Shown here: in pieces, positions 22,128 through 31,582 of the stretch
How positions within the stretch are numbered: position 1 is the stretch's first letter
Layout: each line of letters opens with the position of its first letter
From: an uncultured Muribaculaceae bacterium
GTDB lineage: Bacteria > Bacteroidota > Bacteroidia > Bacteroidales > Muribaculaceae
Assembly: GCA_910585755.1 (NCBI GenBank)
Contig: CAJUFH010000032.1
Location: 1-33,201 of the forward strand
Direction of reading: 5' to 3'
Length of the DNA stretch: 33,201 nt
Position numbers and translations under genes: made by a program
Notes under the pieces: model-generated
Database searches by the model: none
The model's input: only the letters and a program-made list of their open reading frames with translations
Told to the model about the DNA's origin: nothing

Positions 22128-24242
22128 ATGACCCGAAGTAGGATTCACTATCTGCTCGCGGCGGCTGTTCCGGCTGTAGCGGCGCTGGCTGCTTGTAAAT
22201 CAGAGTCAACCGCTATCGACCGCGTTGCTCTGCTTGAACGCAACAATCCGAGAATCACAGAAATCGACACCCTGGCATCGCTGACTGTCGGCAACGGCGG
22301 TTTCGCGTTCACGGTTGACGTGACCGGCCTTCAGACCTTCCCGGAACTGTACAGCAAGGGTGTGCCCCTGGGGACGCAGAGCCATTGGGGCTGGCACTCT
22401 TTCCCGAATCCCGAGAAATTCACCCATGACGAAACGCTCAAGGATTACGATTTCGGGCGCGGCCGCCAGGAACCTTATTCGGTGCAGTTCAACGAGGCTG
22501 GGCGCAACAAGGATGCCGCCAACTGGTACCGCGTGAATCCTCACCGCCTACATCTCGGTGCCCTCGGGTTCGCCGACCTCGATACCTCCCGCGTCAACAA
22601 CATAGACCAGACCCTCGACCTGATGAAGGGGGAAATCCGTTCCAACTTCGCCGTCGACGGCAAGCCGGTATCGGTAAGCACCACCTGCCATCCCGACGCG
22701 GACATGGTAGCCGCGAGCATCTCCTCCGAGGCGCTTCTGCCTGTACGTCTGCGCCTGCCGTACCCGACCGGGGGGCATAGCGATGATGCGTGTGCCTGGG
22801 ACAAGGACTCGCTCCACACCACGGAAATTCTGGAGGCTGATGCCAGCCACGCGCTGATTCGCCATAACCTCGATTCAACTTCCTATTACATCAACCTCGC
22901 ATACACCAACGCCGCGGTTCCGCAGCTTACGGGAGCTAATGCCGTGACGGTCATTCCGACCGCGAAGGAGTGGACGATAACCGCAACATTCTCACCCGAA
23001 AAGCCGGTCTCTGCCGCCCCCTCCGCGAAGGAGACCGCCGAGGCATCAGCCGAATATTGGACCAATTTCTGGAACAAGGGGGGGGTGGTCGACTTCAGCC
23101 ATTGCACCGATCCCCGCGCCAAGGAGCTGGAACGCAGAGTCGTTCTGTCGCAGTATCTTCTCGCGACACAATGCGCGGCCCCGACCCCTCCGCAGGAAAC
23201 GGGCCTGACATATAACTCCTGGTTCGGGAAGTTCCATCTGGAAATGATCTGGTGGCACCAGGCGCAGTTCGCCCTTTACGGCCACGAAGACCTTCTCGCC
23301 CGCACTCTCCCCTGGTATGAGTCTGTGGCACCCGTCGCCGCCGAAATCGCCGGCCGCCAGGGATTCGAGGGGCTTCGCTGGATGAAGATGACCGACCCCT
23401 CCGGGACTGAAGCCCCCTCCAAAGTCGGCTCGTTCCTGATCTGGCAGCAGCCTCATCTGATTTATCTCGCCGAGCTGCTTTACCGCGCCAACCCGACGGA
23501 TTCCGTAATCAACAAGTATTACGACCTCGTGCAGGGAACCGCCAAATTCATGACCTCTTTCGCCGAATACGACGGCATGGGTAACCGCTACGTTCTCCGC
23601 GGCGCTATCCCGGCCCAGGAAACTCTCCGCGCCGCTGAGACGGTAAACCCGCCTTTCGAGCTGTCTTACTGGCATTTCGCACTTTCGACCGCGCAGAAGT
23701 GGCGCGAGCGCAAGGGTGAGGGGCGCAATCTCGAATGGGATGAGATAATCGACAAGATGTCGCCTCTCGCGGCCCAGGATTCCCTCTATCTCGCCGCAGA
23801 AACCGCTCTCGACACCTACAAGGATACCCGCTTTACCTCCGACCATATGGCCGTTCTGGCCGCTCTCGGCGTGCTCCCGAAGTCGCCCCTGGTGCGCGAG
23901 GACTTGATGCTGAATACTTTTGACTGGATTTATGACAACTGGCAGTGGGGCCGCACCTGGGGCTGGGACTATCCCACGACCGCTATGAACGCCGTTCGTC
24001 TGGGACAGCCCGAACGCGCCCTTAACGCCCTTCTGATGGACAAGCGCACCAACACCTATCTTCCCAACGGCCACAACTATCAGGACAAGCGTCTCCGCTG
24101 CTATCTGCCGGGTAACGGCGGACTGCTGACGGCTGTCGCCCTGATGACCGCAGGATGGGACGGATGCGAGGAGAAGAATCCCGGCTTCCCCAAAGATGGC
24201 ACATGGGATGTGCGCTGGGAGGGTATCAAGCCCCTTCCCTGA
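22128..24242 (+). CDS. Lipoprotein of the six-hairpin glycosidase type, activity unknown
   Basis: 704 aa. A lipoprotein signal ends in ALAAC (Cys at about residue 23), so it is membrane-anchored. The N-terminal ~280 residues look like a beta-sandwich (LTVGNGGFAFTVDVTGLQTFPE near 52-73). The rest is helix-rich with the aromatic-acid spacing of an (alpha/alpha)6 barrel: SWFGKFHLEMIWWHQAQFALYG (stated as a motif, about 364-385), SFLIWQQPHLIYLAELLYR, and WGRTWGWDYPTTAMNAVRLG. The domain order resembles clan GH-L (GH65-like) enzymes, but I cannot assign a CAZy family. Candidate acids include the Glu in FHLEMIWW and the Asp in WGWDYP. First gene of the plus-strand operon, 61 bp before the DUF4450-type gene. 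A role in removing a pectin side-chain sugar is inferred from context. Confidence 0.7.
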   Translation: MTRSRIHYLLAAAVPAVAALAACKSESTAIDRVALLERNNPRITEIDTLASLTVGNGGFAFTVDVTGLQTFPELYSKGVPLGTQSHWGWHSFPNPEKFTHDETLKDYDFGRGRQEPYSVQFNEAGRNKDAANWYRVNPHRLHLGALGFADLDTSRVNNIDQTLDLMKGEIRSNFAVDGKPVSVSTTCHPDADMVAASISSEALLPVRLRLPYPTGGHSDDACAWDKDSLHTTEILEADASHALIRHNLDSTSYYINLAYTNAAVPQLTGANAVTVIPTAKEWTITATFSPEKPVSAAPSAKETAEASAEYWTNFWNKGGVVDFSHCTDPRAKELERRVVLSQYLLATQCAAPTPPQETGLTYNSWFGKFHLEMIWWHQAQFALYGHEDLLARTLPWYESVAPVAAEIAGRQGFEGLRWMKMTDPSGTEAPSKVGSFLIWQQPHLIYLAELLYRANPTDSVINKYYDLVQGTAKFMTSFAEYDGMGNRYVLRGAIPAQETLRAAETVNPPFELSYWHFALSTAQKWRERKGEGRNLEWDEIIDKMSPLAAQDSLYLAAETALDTYKDTRFTSDHMAVLAALGVLPKSPLVREDLMLNTFDWIYDNWQWGRTWGWDYPTTAMNAVRLGQPERALNALLMDKRTNTYLPNGHNYQDKRLRCYLPGNGGLLTAVALMTAGWDGCEEKNPGFPKDGTWDVRWEGIKPLP

Positions 24243-24303
24243 TTCCGCTCCAAGGGTCCTCTCTCCCCGTATTGTCTATTCAAACCATTGAAAATCACGG
24301 CTG

Positions 24304-27300
24304 ATGAAACAATTCAGTTGCAAATACGTCATATCTGCCGCCACGGGGATTCTGTTCTCCGCGGCGGTTTTTGCCGCTCCTGCTCCCCGCGAGCTGCATT
24401 ACCGGCCTGACGGCGGAAGCTCTGTCGTGGCGATGAACGGCAAGGTGAAATTCAACAGAGCCCTTTACGGCGCTCATTCCGGGTTCAGAATGGAGTGTAG
24501 CGACATGCCCGAATTCGGCATCTACCTGCCGAGAATGGGTGGCAACCTGAGGCTTACCCTCCCGAAAGGTGACTGCGCGGCCCGCTATACCCCCGGACGG
24601 ATGGACTATTCCCAGGGGGGCGTCGAGGTCGAGGCGCAGGTGCTCCGCTCGGATGACGCGGCTCTATGGGCGCTTCGTAACACGACCGACAAACCGGTTT
24701 CCGTGGGCTTCCGTTTCGGCGGTGTCGCCGAGAAGAAATTCTGGCGCGAAGGCGATCTCGGCGTTGACGATCCAACCTGCTTTGACCTGAAGCCGGAATA
24801 CTGCAAGGGGAACACCTTCGCGGTCAGCGGAGATACCATCCGGGTAGGCTACGGGGCGAAAGAGCGCAAGACGCTGACGATTGTAGCTCCCGTGAAGGAT
24901 TTGAAAGTTAACGAGTTGCCGGCAATAGAGGGTGTTATAGAGATTCCCGTGGGAGAGACGCGCCGCATAGCGCTGTTCCCTCCGACGTCAAAAGCCGCCG
25001 TGCGTAATGCCGCTGAGCTGATGGAAAAAGCTGAGGCAGAGCGTTCGGAACTCGCGTCGGGCTTCGGTATGTCAACTCCCGACCCGTGGCTTAACCCGCT
25101 TGGCGGAGCGCTCGCCGTGGCCGCCGACGGAATATGGAGCGGGCAGGCGTGGCTTCATGGCGCTATCGGGTGGCGCACGCCGCACCTTGGCTGGCGCGGG
25201 GCCTATGTCGGCGACGCGATTGGCTGGCACGACCGCGCCCGTACCCACTTCAACACCTACGCTTCCAACCAGGTGACGACCATTCCGCCGGTGTTGCCAC
25301 AGCCCAACCAGGACTCCGTGCTGAATCTTGCGAGAGCCGAAAAACGGTGGGGCACATCGTTTTACAGCGATGGATATATCTGCCGGCGCCCCGGAAAGAT
25401 GGAGGAGATGTCGCATTACGATATGAATATGGTTTACGCTGACGCTCTGCTCCGCCATTTCCGCCACACGGGCGACACTGCCGCGATGCGCGCCTTCTGG
25501 CCCGTCATAAAGCGTCATCTTGCTTGGGAAAAACGTAATTTCGACCCTGACGGCGACCATCTTTACGACGCGTATTGCTGCATTTGGGCCAGTGACGCGC
25601 TGTATTATAACGGGGGCGCCGTAACCCATTCCTCGGCATACAACCATTTCGCCAACAAGCTCGCGGCGGAAATTGCCGAAACGATAGGGGAGGACCCGAC
25701 ACCTTACCTCGATGAGGCGGAGGGGATAGGGAAAGCCATAGAATCGGTGCTTTGGCTTGGCGACAAAGGGCATTGGGCAGAGTACAAGGACCTTATGGGG
25801 CTGCAACGCGTTCACGACAACGCCGCGTTGTGGACTATCTACCACGCGATTGACTCCGAGGTTGCCGACCCGTTGAAAAACTATGCCGCTACCTGCTATG
25901 TCGACAGTTGCATACCGCATATCCCCGTGATGACCGACCGGGACGGCACCGAATATTATACTATTTCCACTACCAACTGGAAACCTTACTCCTGGAGTAT
26001 CAACAACGTCGCCATTGCCGAGGTAATGCATACGGCTCTGGCCTACTGGCAGGCCGGTCGGCCCGAAGAGGCGTACCGACTGATGAAGGGTGTCATGATG
26101 GATAACATGTACACCGGGGCTTCCCCCTTGAATTTCGGGCAGATCAGCCATTTCGATGCCGAGCGCAATGAATGTTACCGCGACTTCGCGGACCCCATCG
26201 GGGTATGGAGCCGCGCTCTGACCGAGGGGCTTTGGGGTATCCGCCCCGACTTGCTTAAGAAGCAGGTCGAACTCATTCCCGGCTTCCCTGTCGACTGGAA
26301 CGAAGCTTCCGTATCCCTCCCCGATATCGCGTACAGCTTCAAACGCAGCGCCGATACGGTGGCATACAATATCGAGAACCGCTATCCGGCGGGTACGTCT
26401 GTCAGAATGGTACTTCCTGGTGTCGGAGTGAAGTCGGTGACGGTCAACGGCAAGCCTGTCGAGTTTGCCTGCGTTGCCAATTCGGTAGGCTTTCCCCGCA
26501 TAGAGTTTGTCGCCGGTGACGCGCCGCGGCTTGACGTAAGGCTTGTAACCGGTGAGGCTCCGAAATTCACGGCTACCGGGAAGACCCGCCGGGAAGGAGC
26601 TGTGAAGTTCGAAGAATACGCCGGGGGAAACCTCGCGTACTGGAAGCCCGAAGTCGCCTCAATGGAGCGTCCGCGTTTCGCCGAGAACGGTTTCGGCAAT
26701 ATTGTACCGAAGAAGTGCGAGACGGTTGATATATCAAAGAGTTACAACTCCAACGTCTCCGATATTTTCAAGAACGAGTATCTGTCGCCGAGGCCCGCGG
26801 TTACTACGCTCCAGATTCCCAAACAGGGGATAGGGGAGTGGTGCCATCCGAAGCTCACGGCTGAGATTAACGATTCCCTGCTCCGCGAGGTGCTGAAAGC
26901 CAACAAGGGGATTCTTCGTACTGAAATAGGGATTCCGTTCCGTATGGCTTCCGAGGGACGCAACGTGATGTTCACCTCTTTATGGGATAACTTCCCCGAT
27001 TCAGCGTCGGTAAAGCTGTCGGGGAAGGCGTCGAACATTTATGTCGTGCTCGCAGGAACCACCAACCATATGCAGACCGACATCGAGAACGGAATACTCC
27101 GCGTCAGATATGCCGACGGCGGTTGTTCTGAGCAGCCGCTGGTGAACCCCGACAACTGGGCTCCGATCGAGCAGGATTTCTATTATGACGGTTACGCTTT
27201 CGCCCTCAAGCCCGGACAGCTTCCTCCGTACCGGCTCCATCTGATGAGCGGAAAGGTGAGCCGCAATCTGAGCGAGGAGCTGCGTATGCTGCGCAAGAGC

Positions 27301-27474
27301 GGCAAGCTGCTTGACGGGGGTACCGGGGAGCCGGAGCGCGCGATACATGGCGGAGCGGGCGTTGTTCTTGACATACCCGCGGACCCGAAGCGCAAGCTCG
27401 CGTCGCTTGAGGTAGTTACCCGGTCGAATGATGTTATTGTCGGACTTATGGCTGTCACTCTCCAGCGCCCCTGA
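24304..27474 (+). CDS. Large secreted DUF4450-type protein with six-hairpin domain, probable glycosidase
   Basis: 1056 aa with a type I signal peptide (about 1-25). Residues ~28-235 match my memory of the DUF4450 family (HYRPDGGSSVVAMNGKVKFN; RALYGAHSGFRM; LPRMGGNLRL). The middle (about 265-690) is an (alpha/alpha)6-type domain (SGQAWLHGAIGWRTPHLGWRG; WHDRARTHFNTYASNQV; YWQAGRPEEAYRLMKGVM). The C-terminal ~300 residues form beta-sandwich domains, one with a TSLWDNFPDSASVKLSG segment. Proteins of this type occur in Bacteroidetes pectin loci, but no activity is known to me. Its stop codon is 2 bp before the GH106 start, so the two are tightly coupled and may act on the same side chain. The DUF name is from recall, not a search. 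Confidence 0.75.
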   Translation: MKQFSCKYVISAATGILFSAAVFAAPAPRELHYRPDGGSSVVAMNGKVKFNRALYGAHSGFRMECSDMPEFGIYLPRMGGNLRLTLPKGDCAARYTPGRMDYSQGGVEVEAQVLRSDDAALWALRNTTDKPVSVGFRFGGVAEKKFWREGDLGVDDPTCFDLKPEYCKGNTFAVSGDTIRVGYGAKERKTLTIVAPVKDLKVNELPAIEGVIEIPVGETRRIALFPPTSKAAVRNAAELMEKAEAERSELASGFGMSTPDPWLNPLGGALAVAADGIWSGQAWLHGAIGWRTPHLGWRGAYVGDAIGWHDRARTHFNTYASNQVTTIPPVLPQPNQDSVLNLARAEKRWGTSFYSDGYICRRPGKMEEMSHYDMNMVYADALLRHFRHTGDTAAMRAFWPVIKRHLAWEKRNFDPDGDHLYDAYCCIWASDALYYNGGAVTHSSAYNHFANKLAAEIAETIGEDPTPYLDEAEGIGKAIESVLWLGDKGHWAEYKDLMGLQRVHDNAALWTIYHAIDSEVADPLKNYAATCYVDSCIPHIPVMTDRDGTEYYTISTTNWKPYSWSINNVAIAEVMHTALAYWQAGRPEEAYRLMKGVMMDNMYTGASPLNFGQISHFDAERNECYRDFADPIGVWSRALTEGLWGIRPDLLKKQVELIPGFPVDWNEASVSLPDIAYSFKRSADTVAYNIENRYPAGTSVRMVLPGVGVKSVTVNGKPVEFACVANSVGFPRIEFVAGDAPRLDVRLVTGEAPKFTATGKTRREGAVKFEEYAGGNLAYWKPEVASMERPRFAENGFGNIVPKKCETVDISKSYNSNVSDIFKNEYLSPRPAVTTLQIPKQGIGEWCHPKLTAEINDSLLREVLKANKGILRTEIGIPFRMASEGRNVMFTSLWDNFPDSASVKLSGKASNIYVVLAGTTNHMQTDIENGILRVRYADGGCSEQPLVNPDNWAPIEQDFYYDGYAFALKPGQLPPYRLHLMSGKVSRNLSEELRMLRKSGKLLDGGTGEPERAIHGGAGVVLDIPADPKRKLASLEVVTRSNDVIVGLMAVTLQRP

Positions 27475-27476
27475 TT

Positions 27477-30251
27477 ATGAAACATCTGAAATCAAAATAT
27501 CTGTTTTGCGCCCTTCTGGGCGCATCCATCGCGGCATCTGCCGCGGCTCCGACCGACTGGCATGAACCGACTGTCGAGAACCGGCCATTCGTCCGCTGGT
27601 GGTGGCTCGGCAGCGCCGTCGACCCCGAGGGGCTGACCTACAATCTGGAAGAGTTTGCCGCCAAAGGTCTCGGCGGCGTCGAAATCACCCCGATTTACGG
27701 TGTCAAGGGGAACGAGGCCAACGACATACCGTATCTGTCTGACAAGTGGATGGAAATGCTTACCCATACCACCCGCGAGGCTGACCGTCTCGGGCTCCAG
27801 GTCGACATGAACAACGGGACCGGCTGGCCTTTCGGGGGCCCTGACGTGACGACCGATTTCAGCGCCCGAAAGCGCGTTGTCGAGCGATTTTCGGTCGAAG
27901 GTGGGAAGAAGATCAAACTGAATATCATCCCCTCCGATGCCAAGCAGCGCCCGGTGGCTCGCTTGCAACGGGTTGTCGCCGTTTCAGACAAAGGGAAGCG
28001 GCTGAACCTTACGGACAAAGTGAAAAACGACTCCGTCCTTGACTGCAAGCTCCCGAAGGGGGGATGGGAAATCTACGCCGTTTTCAGCGGCCGGACTTTC
28101 CAGAAAGTGAAGCGCGCGGCTCCCGGCGGCGAAGGACTTGTACTCAACCATTACGACAGCATAGCGGTAAAGCGCTACCTCGGCAAATTCGACCGGGCTT
28201 TCGCCAAAAGCGGCGCGCCTGTGCCCGACAGTTTCTTTAACGACAGCTACGAGGTCTACGGTTCCGACTGGGCCGACAACATATTTGAGGAGTTCGCGGC
28301 TGACCACGGTTACCTGCTCGAGGACTACATACCTGAATTTGCCAACGAAAAGGACACTTCGGATATCCGCCGCAGGGTTGTGCGCGACTATCGGTTCACG
28401 CTCGCCCGCATGCTCGAAGATAATTTTACCCGACCCTGGATTGAGTGGGCGCATGCCAAAGGGGCCCGAATCCGCAACCAGTCGCACGGGTCGCCCGCCA
28501 ATATAATCGACATTTACGCAGATGTCGATATTCCGGAGTGTGAGTCTTTCGGACAGACGGACTTCGACATACCCGGGCTTGTGCGCAACGGGGACTCCCG
28601 TCCGAGCGACGCCGATCCGGCGGTGCTGAAATTCGCATCCTCCGCCGCGCATCTGACCGGGAAGCGGCTGACATCTTCCGAGACCCTTACCTGGCTCACG
28701 GAACATTTCCATATGTCGCTTGCCCGCTGCAAACCCGAACTCGACCAGATGCTCTGTTCGGGCGTTAACCACGTTTATTTCCATGGAGCGCCTTACTCCC
28801 CGAAGGGGGTGGAGTTCCCGGGTTGGATGTTCTATGCGTCAATCAACATGTCGCCGACAAACTCGATATGGAAGGATGCGGGAGGTCTTATGAAATACCT
28901 TGAACGAACCCAGGCGTTTCTTTCCGCGGGTGAACCCGACAACGACTTCCTGCTGTATTTCCCGATCGAGGATGTATGGTACGCTCAGACCGGCAATCCC
29001 TATCTGATGTTCGACATACATAAGATGGACCGCCGCATGCCTGACGTGAAGCGGGCCGTCAACGAGATTATTTCGGCGGGATATGATTGCGATTATATCT
29101 CGGACCGCTTTGTCGAAACCCTGACTGTCGATTCTGACGGACGCCTCCGCACGGAAGGGGGAACGGTTTACCGCGGGCTTGTTGTTCCTGATGCGAAACT
29201 GATGGAGCCTCGGATTGTTGATAAGCTGGCCGGACTCGCCTCGCAGGGCGCGTCGGTCGTTTTTGCCGGAGGGATGCCGTCGGATGTTCCCGGCCTGTCG
29301 CGGCTTGAAGCCCGTCGCGGGGAGATGGCGACCGCGCTGGAGCGGCTGAAGGATGCCAAGGGTGTTATTGTGGCCCCGAACATAACCGAGGGGTTGTCGC
29401 GTGTCGGTGTCGCGCCCGAACGTATGCGTCGCGACGCGGGCCTGCGCATGGTGCGCCGCAAGAACGAGGCCGGAGGCCATAACTATTTTATAGCCAATCT
29501 TTCCGACAAGGAGGTAAATGGCTTTATGCCGTTGGCTCATTCCGCCGGCTCTGCCATTATTTTCGACCCCCTGACAGGCTTGAAAGGACGTGCGGAGGCT
29601 ACGACGGATAATTCCGGCTGTTACCGGGTCCGTATGCAGCTTGCGCCGGGAGAGTCACTGTTGTTAAAGACCTTCCCCGGCGAAGCGGATGCCGAGGCTT
29701 GGAAATATGTCGAACGAAAAGGTGACCCGATGGAAATCGGCCGGGGATGGAGTATCTCATTCCCCGAATCGGAGCCTCCCATCGATGGAACTTTCAAGAC
29801 TGACACCCTGACGCAATGGTGCGCGCTTCCGGATTCCCTGGCGAGCGTGAATGTAGCGACTGGCCGTTACACCGTTAAATTCAACCTCGACAATCCGGCG
29901 GATGCCGATGACTGGGAGCTCGACCTCGGCGATGTCCGCGAGTCGGCGAGAGTCAAGGTCAATGGCCGTGAGGCGCCGACGGTGTGGTCGGTTCCTTTCC
30001 GAGTCCGTATCGGAGAGCTCCTGCTGCCCGGAGAGAATCAGCTTGAAATCGATGTGACTAACCTCCAGGCCAACAGAATCGCCGACTATGAACGCCGCGG
30101 AATCGAATGGCGCAAATTCAAGGACGCGAATATCGCCTCGGTGACGAACGCCAGGAAGTTTGATTTCGGAACGTGGCCCGTGGCTCCCTCCGGGCTTAAT
30201 TCCAAAGTCACCCTTACCCCGCTCTATCTCTCGGGAAGAAGCGGAAAGTAA
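27477..30251 (+). CDS. GH106 alpha-L-rhamnosidase
   Basis: Removes alpha-L-rhamnose from the non-reducing end of rhamnogalacturonan oligosaccharides. 924 aa with a signal peptide (about 1-23). The N-terminal domain has the GH106 hallmarks: RPFVRWWWLGSAVDPEGLTYNL (motif, about 37-58), LGGVEITPIYG, and MNNGTGWPFGGP (about 120-131). These are followed by the TIM-barrel segments DSFFNDSYEVYGSDWADNIF and RIRNQSHGSPANIIDIYA, and later SSETLTWLTEHFHMS. The C-terminal part (about 790-924) is a galactose-binding-like sandwich (WELDLGDVRESARVKVNG; LEIDVTNLQANRIADYERRG). The length is normal for the family. It lies 2 bp after the DUF4450-type gene and 35 bp before GH105. No sorting tail, so probably periplasmic. 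Confidence 0.94.
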   Translation: MKHLKSKYLFCALLGASIAASAAAPTDWHEPTVENRPFVRWWWLGSAVDPEGLTYNLEEFAAKGLGGVEITPIYGVKGNEANDIPYLSDKWMEMLTHTTREADRLGLQVDMNNGTGWPFGGPDVTTDFSARKRVVERFSVEGGKKIKLNIIPSDAKQRPVARLQRVVAVSDKGKRLNLTDKVKNDSVLDCKLPKGGWEIYAVFSGRTFQKVKRAAPGGEGLVLNHYDSIAVKRYLGKFDRAFAKSGAPVPDSFFNDSYEVYGSDWADNIFEEFAADHGYLLEDYIPEFANEKDTSDIRRRVVRDYRFTLARMLEDNFTRPWIEWAHAKGARIRNQSHGSPANIIDIYADVDIPECESFGQTDFDIPGLVRNGDSRPSDADPAVLKFASSAAHLTGKRLTSSETLTWLTEHFHMSLARCKPELDQMLCSGVNHVYFHGAPYSPKGVEFPGWMFYASINMSPTNSIWKDAGGLMKYLERTQAFLSAGEPDNDFLLYFPIEDVWYAQTGNPYLMFDIHKMDRRMPDVKRAVNEIISAGYDCDYISDRFVETLTVDSDGRLRTEGGTVYRGLVVPDAKLMEPRIVDKLAGLASQGASVVFAGGMPSDVPGLSRLEARRGEMATALERLKDAKGVIVAPNITEGLSRVGVAPERMRRDAGLRMVRRKNEAGGHNYFIANLSDKEVNGFMPLAHSAGSAIIFDPLTGLKGRAEATTDNSGCYRVRMQLAPGESLLLKTFPGEADAEAWKYVERKGDPMEIGRGWSISFPESEPPIDGTFKTDTLTQWCALPDSLASVNVATGRYTVKFNLDNPADADDWELDLGDVRESARVKVNGREAPTVWSVPFRVRIGELLLPGENQLEIDVTNLQANRIADYERRGIEWRKFKDANIASVTNARKFDFGTWPVAPSGLNSKVTLTPLYLSGRSGK

Positions 30252-30286
30252 TTCCCTCTAAAAAATAACCTAAACCAATCATAATC

Positions 30287-31420
30287 ATGAAGAAAACGAT
30301 GCTCGCCTTGCTGGGTGCCCTCTGTCTCTTGCCTGCCGGAGCGGCTGAACAGCTCCCTCCCCGCGAACAGACACTCAAAACCCTCGTCAAGGTTAACGAC
30401 CACTATCTCAAGAAACATCCCGACCCGGGAGTGACAATCCCCTACTATTCCCGCAAAAAGGTCTATGAGGCCAATATCTGGACCCGCGGCGTCTATTTCG
30501 AGGGACTTATGGCGCTCTATTCGATTTATCCCGACAACCGCTACTACGATTACGCCTACGATTGGGGCGAGAAGCATAACTGGGGTTTCCGCCGCGACGA
30601 CACCACGACCCGCAACGCCGACAACTATTGCGCCGGACAGACCTATGTCGACCTTTACCGCCTCACTCCCGAGCCCAAGATGCTGACTAAGACCAAGGCC
30701 AACATGAACATGCTCATCAACACTCCCCAGGTAGACGACTGGACCTGGATCGACGCGATACAGATGGGGATGCCTCTGCTGGCTAAGATGGGGCATGATA
30801 CCGGCGACCGCCGCTATTACGAAAAGGCATGGGATATGTACAACTGGTCGCGTAACACCCTTGCCGGAGGCCTTTACAACGAGAAAGAGGGCTTGTGGTG
30901 GCGCGACAAGGATTTCGTGCCCCCTTACAAGGAGCCTAACGGGAAGAACTGCTATTGGAGCCGCGGCAACGGATGGGTTGTCGCAGCGCTCGTCAAGGTG
31001 CTCGAGGAGAGCCCTGCCGACGACCCCCACCGCGCCGCGTATATCAAGGACCTCAAGGCTATGTGTGAGGCTCTCGTCAAGTGTCAGCGCGAGGACGGTT
31101 TCTGGAATGTCTCGCTCCACGATCCGGACCACTTCGGCGGCAAGGAGGTTACCGGCACCGCGCTCTTCGTCTATGGTATGGCGTGGGGTATCAACAACGG
31201 CATCCTTGACCGGGAAAAATACCTCCCCGTAGTAACCAAGGCCTGGAACGCCATAGTCAACGACGCGATACATCCCGACGGTTACATAGGCTTCGTTCAG
31301 GGAACCGGCAAGGAGCCCAAGGACGGCCAGCCTGTAGCTTACGATTCCAAGCCCGACTTCGACGATTACGGCACCGGCTGCGTCCTCCTCGCCGGTACCG
31401 AGGTCTACAAACTCAAATAA
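30287..31420 (+). CDS. GH105 unsaturated rhamnogalacturonyl/galacturonyl hydrolase
   Basis: Removes the 4,5-unsaturated galacturonic acid that pectin lyases leave at the non-reducing end. 377 aa with a signal peptide (about 1-19). The (alpha/alpha)6 barrel shows the GH105 signatures: RGVYFEGLMALY (about 67-78), TWIDAIQMGMPLLAKMG with catalytic Asp156 (the counterpart of Asp143 of YteR), and CYWSRGNGWVVAALVKVL. The C-terminal half has VTGTALFVYGMAWGINNG and the ending GTGCVLLAGTEVYKL, which is usual for the family. Last gene of the plus-strand operon, ending before a strong terminator. Its presence fits the PL1 enzyme encoded at the other end of the window. Confidence 0.95.
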   Translation: MKKTMLALLGALCLLPAGAAEQLPPREQTLKTLVKVNDHYLKKHPDPGVTIPYYSRKKVYEANIWTRGVYFEGLMALYSIYPDNRYYDYAYDWGEKHNWGFRRDDTTTRNADNYCAGQTYVDLYRLTPEPKMLTKTKANMNMLINTPQVDDWTWIDAIQMGMPLLAKMGHDTGDRRYYEKAWDMYNWSRNTLAGGLYNEKEGLWWRDKDFVPPYKEPNGKNCYWSRGNGWVVAALVKVLEESPADDPHRAAYIKDLKAMCEALVKCQREDGFWNVSLHDPDHFGGKEVTGTALFVYGMAWGINNGILDREKYLPVVTKAWNAIVNDAIHPDGYIGFVQGTGKEPKDGQPVAYDSKPDFDDYGTGCVLLAGTEVYKLK

Positions 31421-31492
31421 TTGCAGTCAATTAACTGCCATTTACGAATTTAGCGAAAGAGGATTAATTTTAGTCATATTCACCTCTGCTTT

Positions 31493-31528
31493 AAAGCCGC
31501 GTCTTAAATTTTTAAGTCGCGGCTTTTT
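31493..31528 (+). terminator. Rho-independent terminator of the pectin operon
   Basis: The arms AAAGCCGCG (31493-31501) and CGCGGCTTT (31518-31526) are extended by CTTAA/TTAAG across a T-T mismatch, with loop ATTT, and are followed by a T-tract. It lies 72 bp past the GH105 stop. Confidence 0.85.
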
Positions 31529-31546
31529 ATTCTCGGATAATAATTG

Positions 31547-31582
31547 TATATTTGCGGCTGATTCGGATTGATTCCGAATCAG
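31547..31582 (+). promoter_or_regulatory. Promoter and start-site palindrome upstream of the secreted 266-aa protein
   Basis: TATATTTG (31547-31554) is a good -7 element. Right at the predicted start site is a 10-bp perfect inverted repeat, CTGATTCGGA (31558-31567) and TCCGAATCAG (31573-31582), with loop TTGAT. As DNA it could be an operator; as RNA it would be a hairpin at the very 5' end. Confidence 0.5.

Noticed and set aside
23046..24074. Minus-strand 342-codon frame inside the six-hairpin lipoprotein gene
   Set aside because: Shadow frame; repetitive Gly/Val/Glu composition and no domain.
25072..26151. Minus-strand 359-codon frame opposite the DUF4450-type gene
   Set aside because: Shadow frame without motif; the plus-strand protein is clearly coding and part of a tight operon.
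30224..31273. Minus-strand 349-codon frame opposite GH105
   Set aside because: Antisense of a well-conserved GH105; composition typical of shadow translation.
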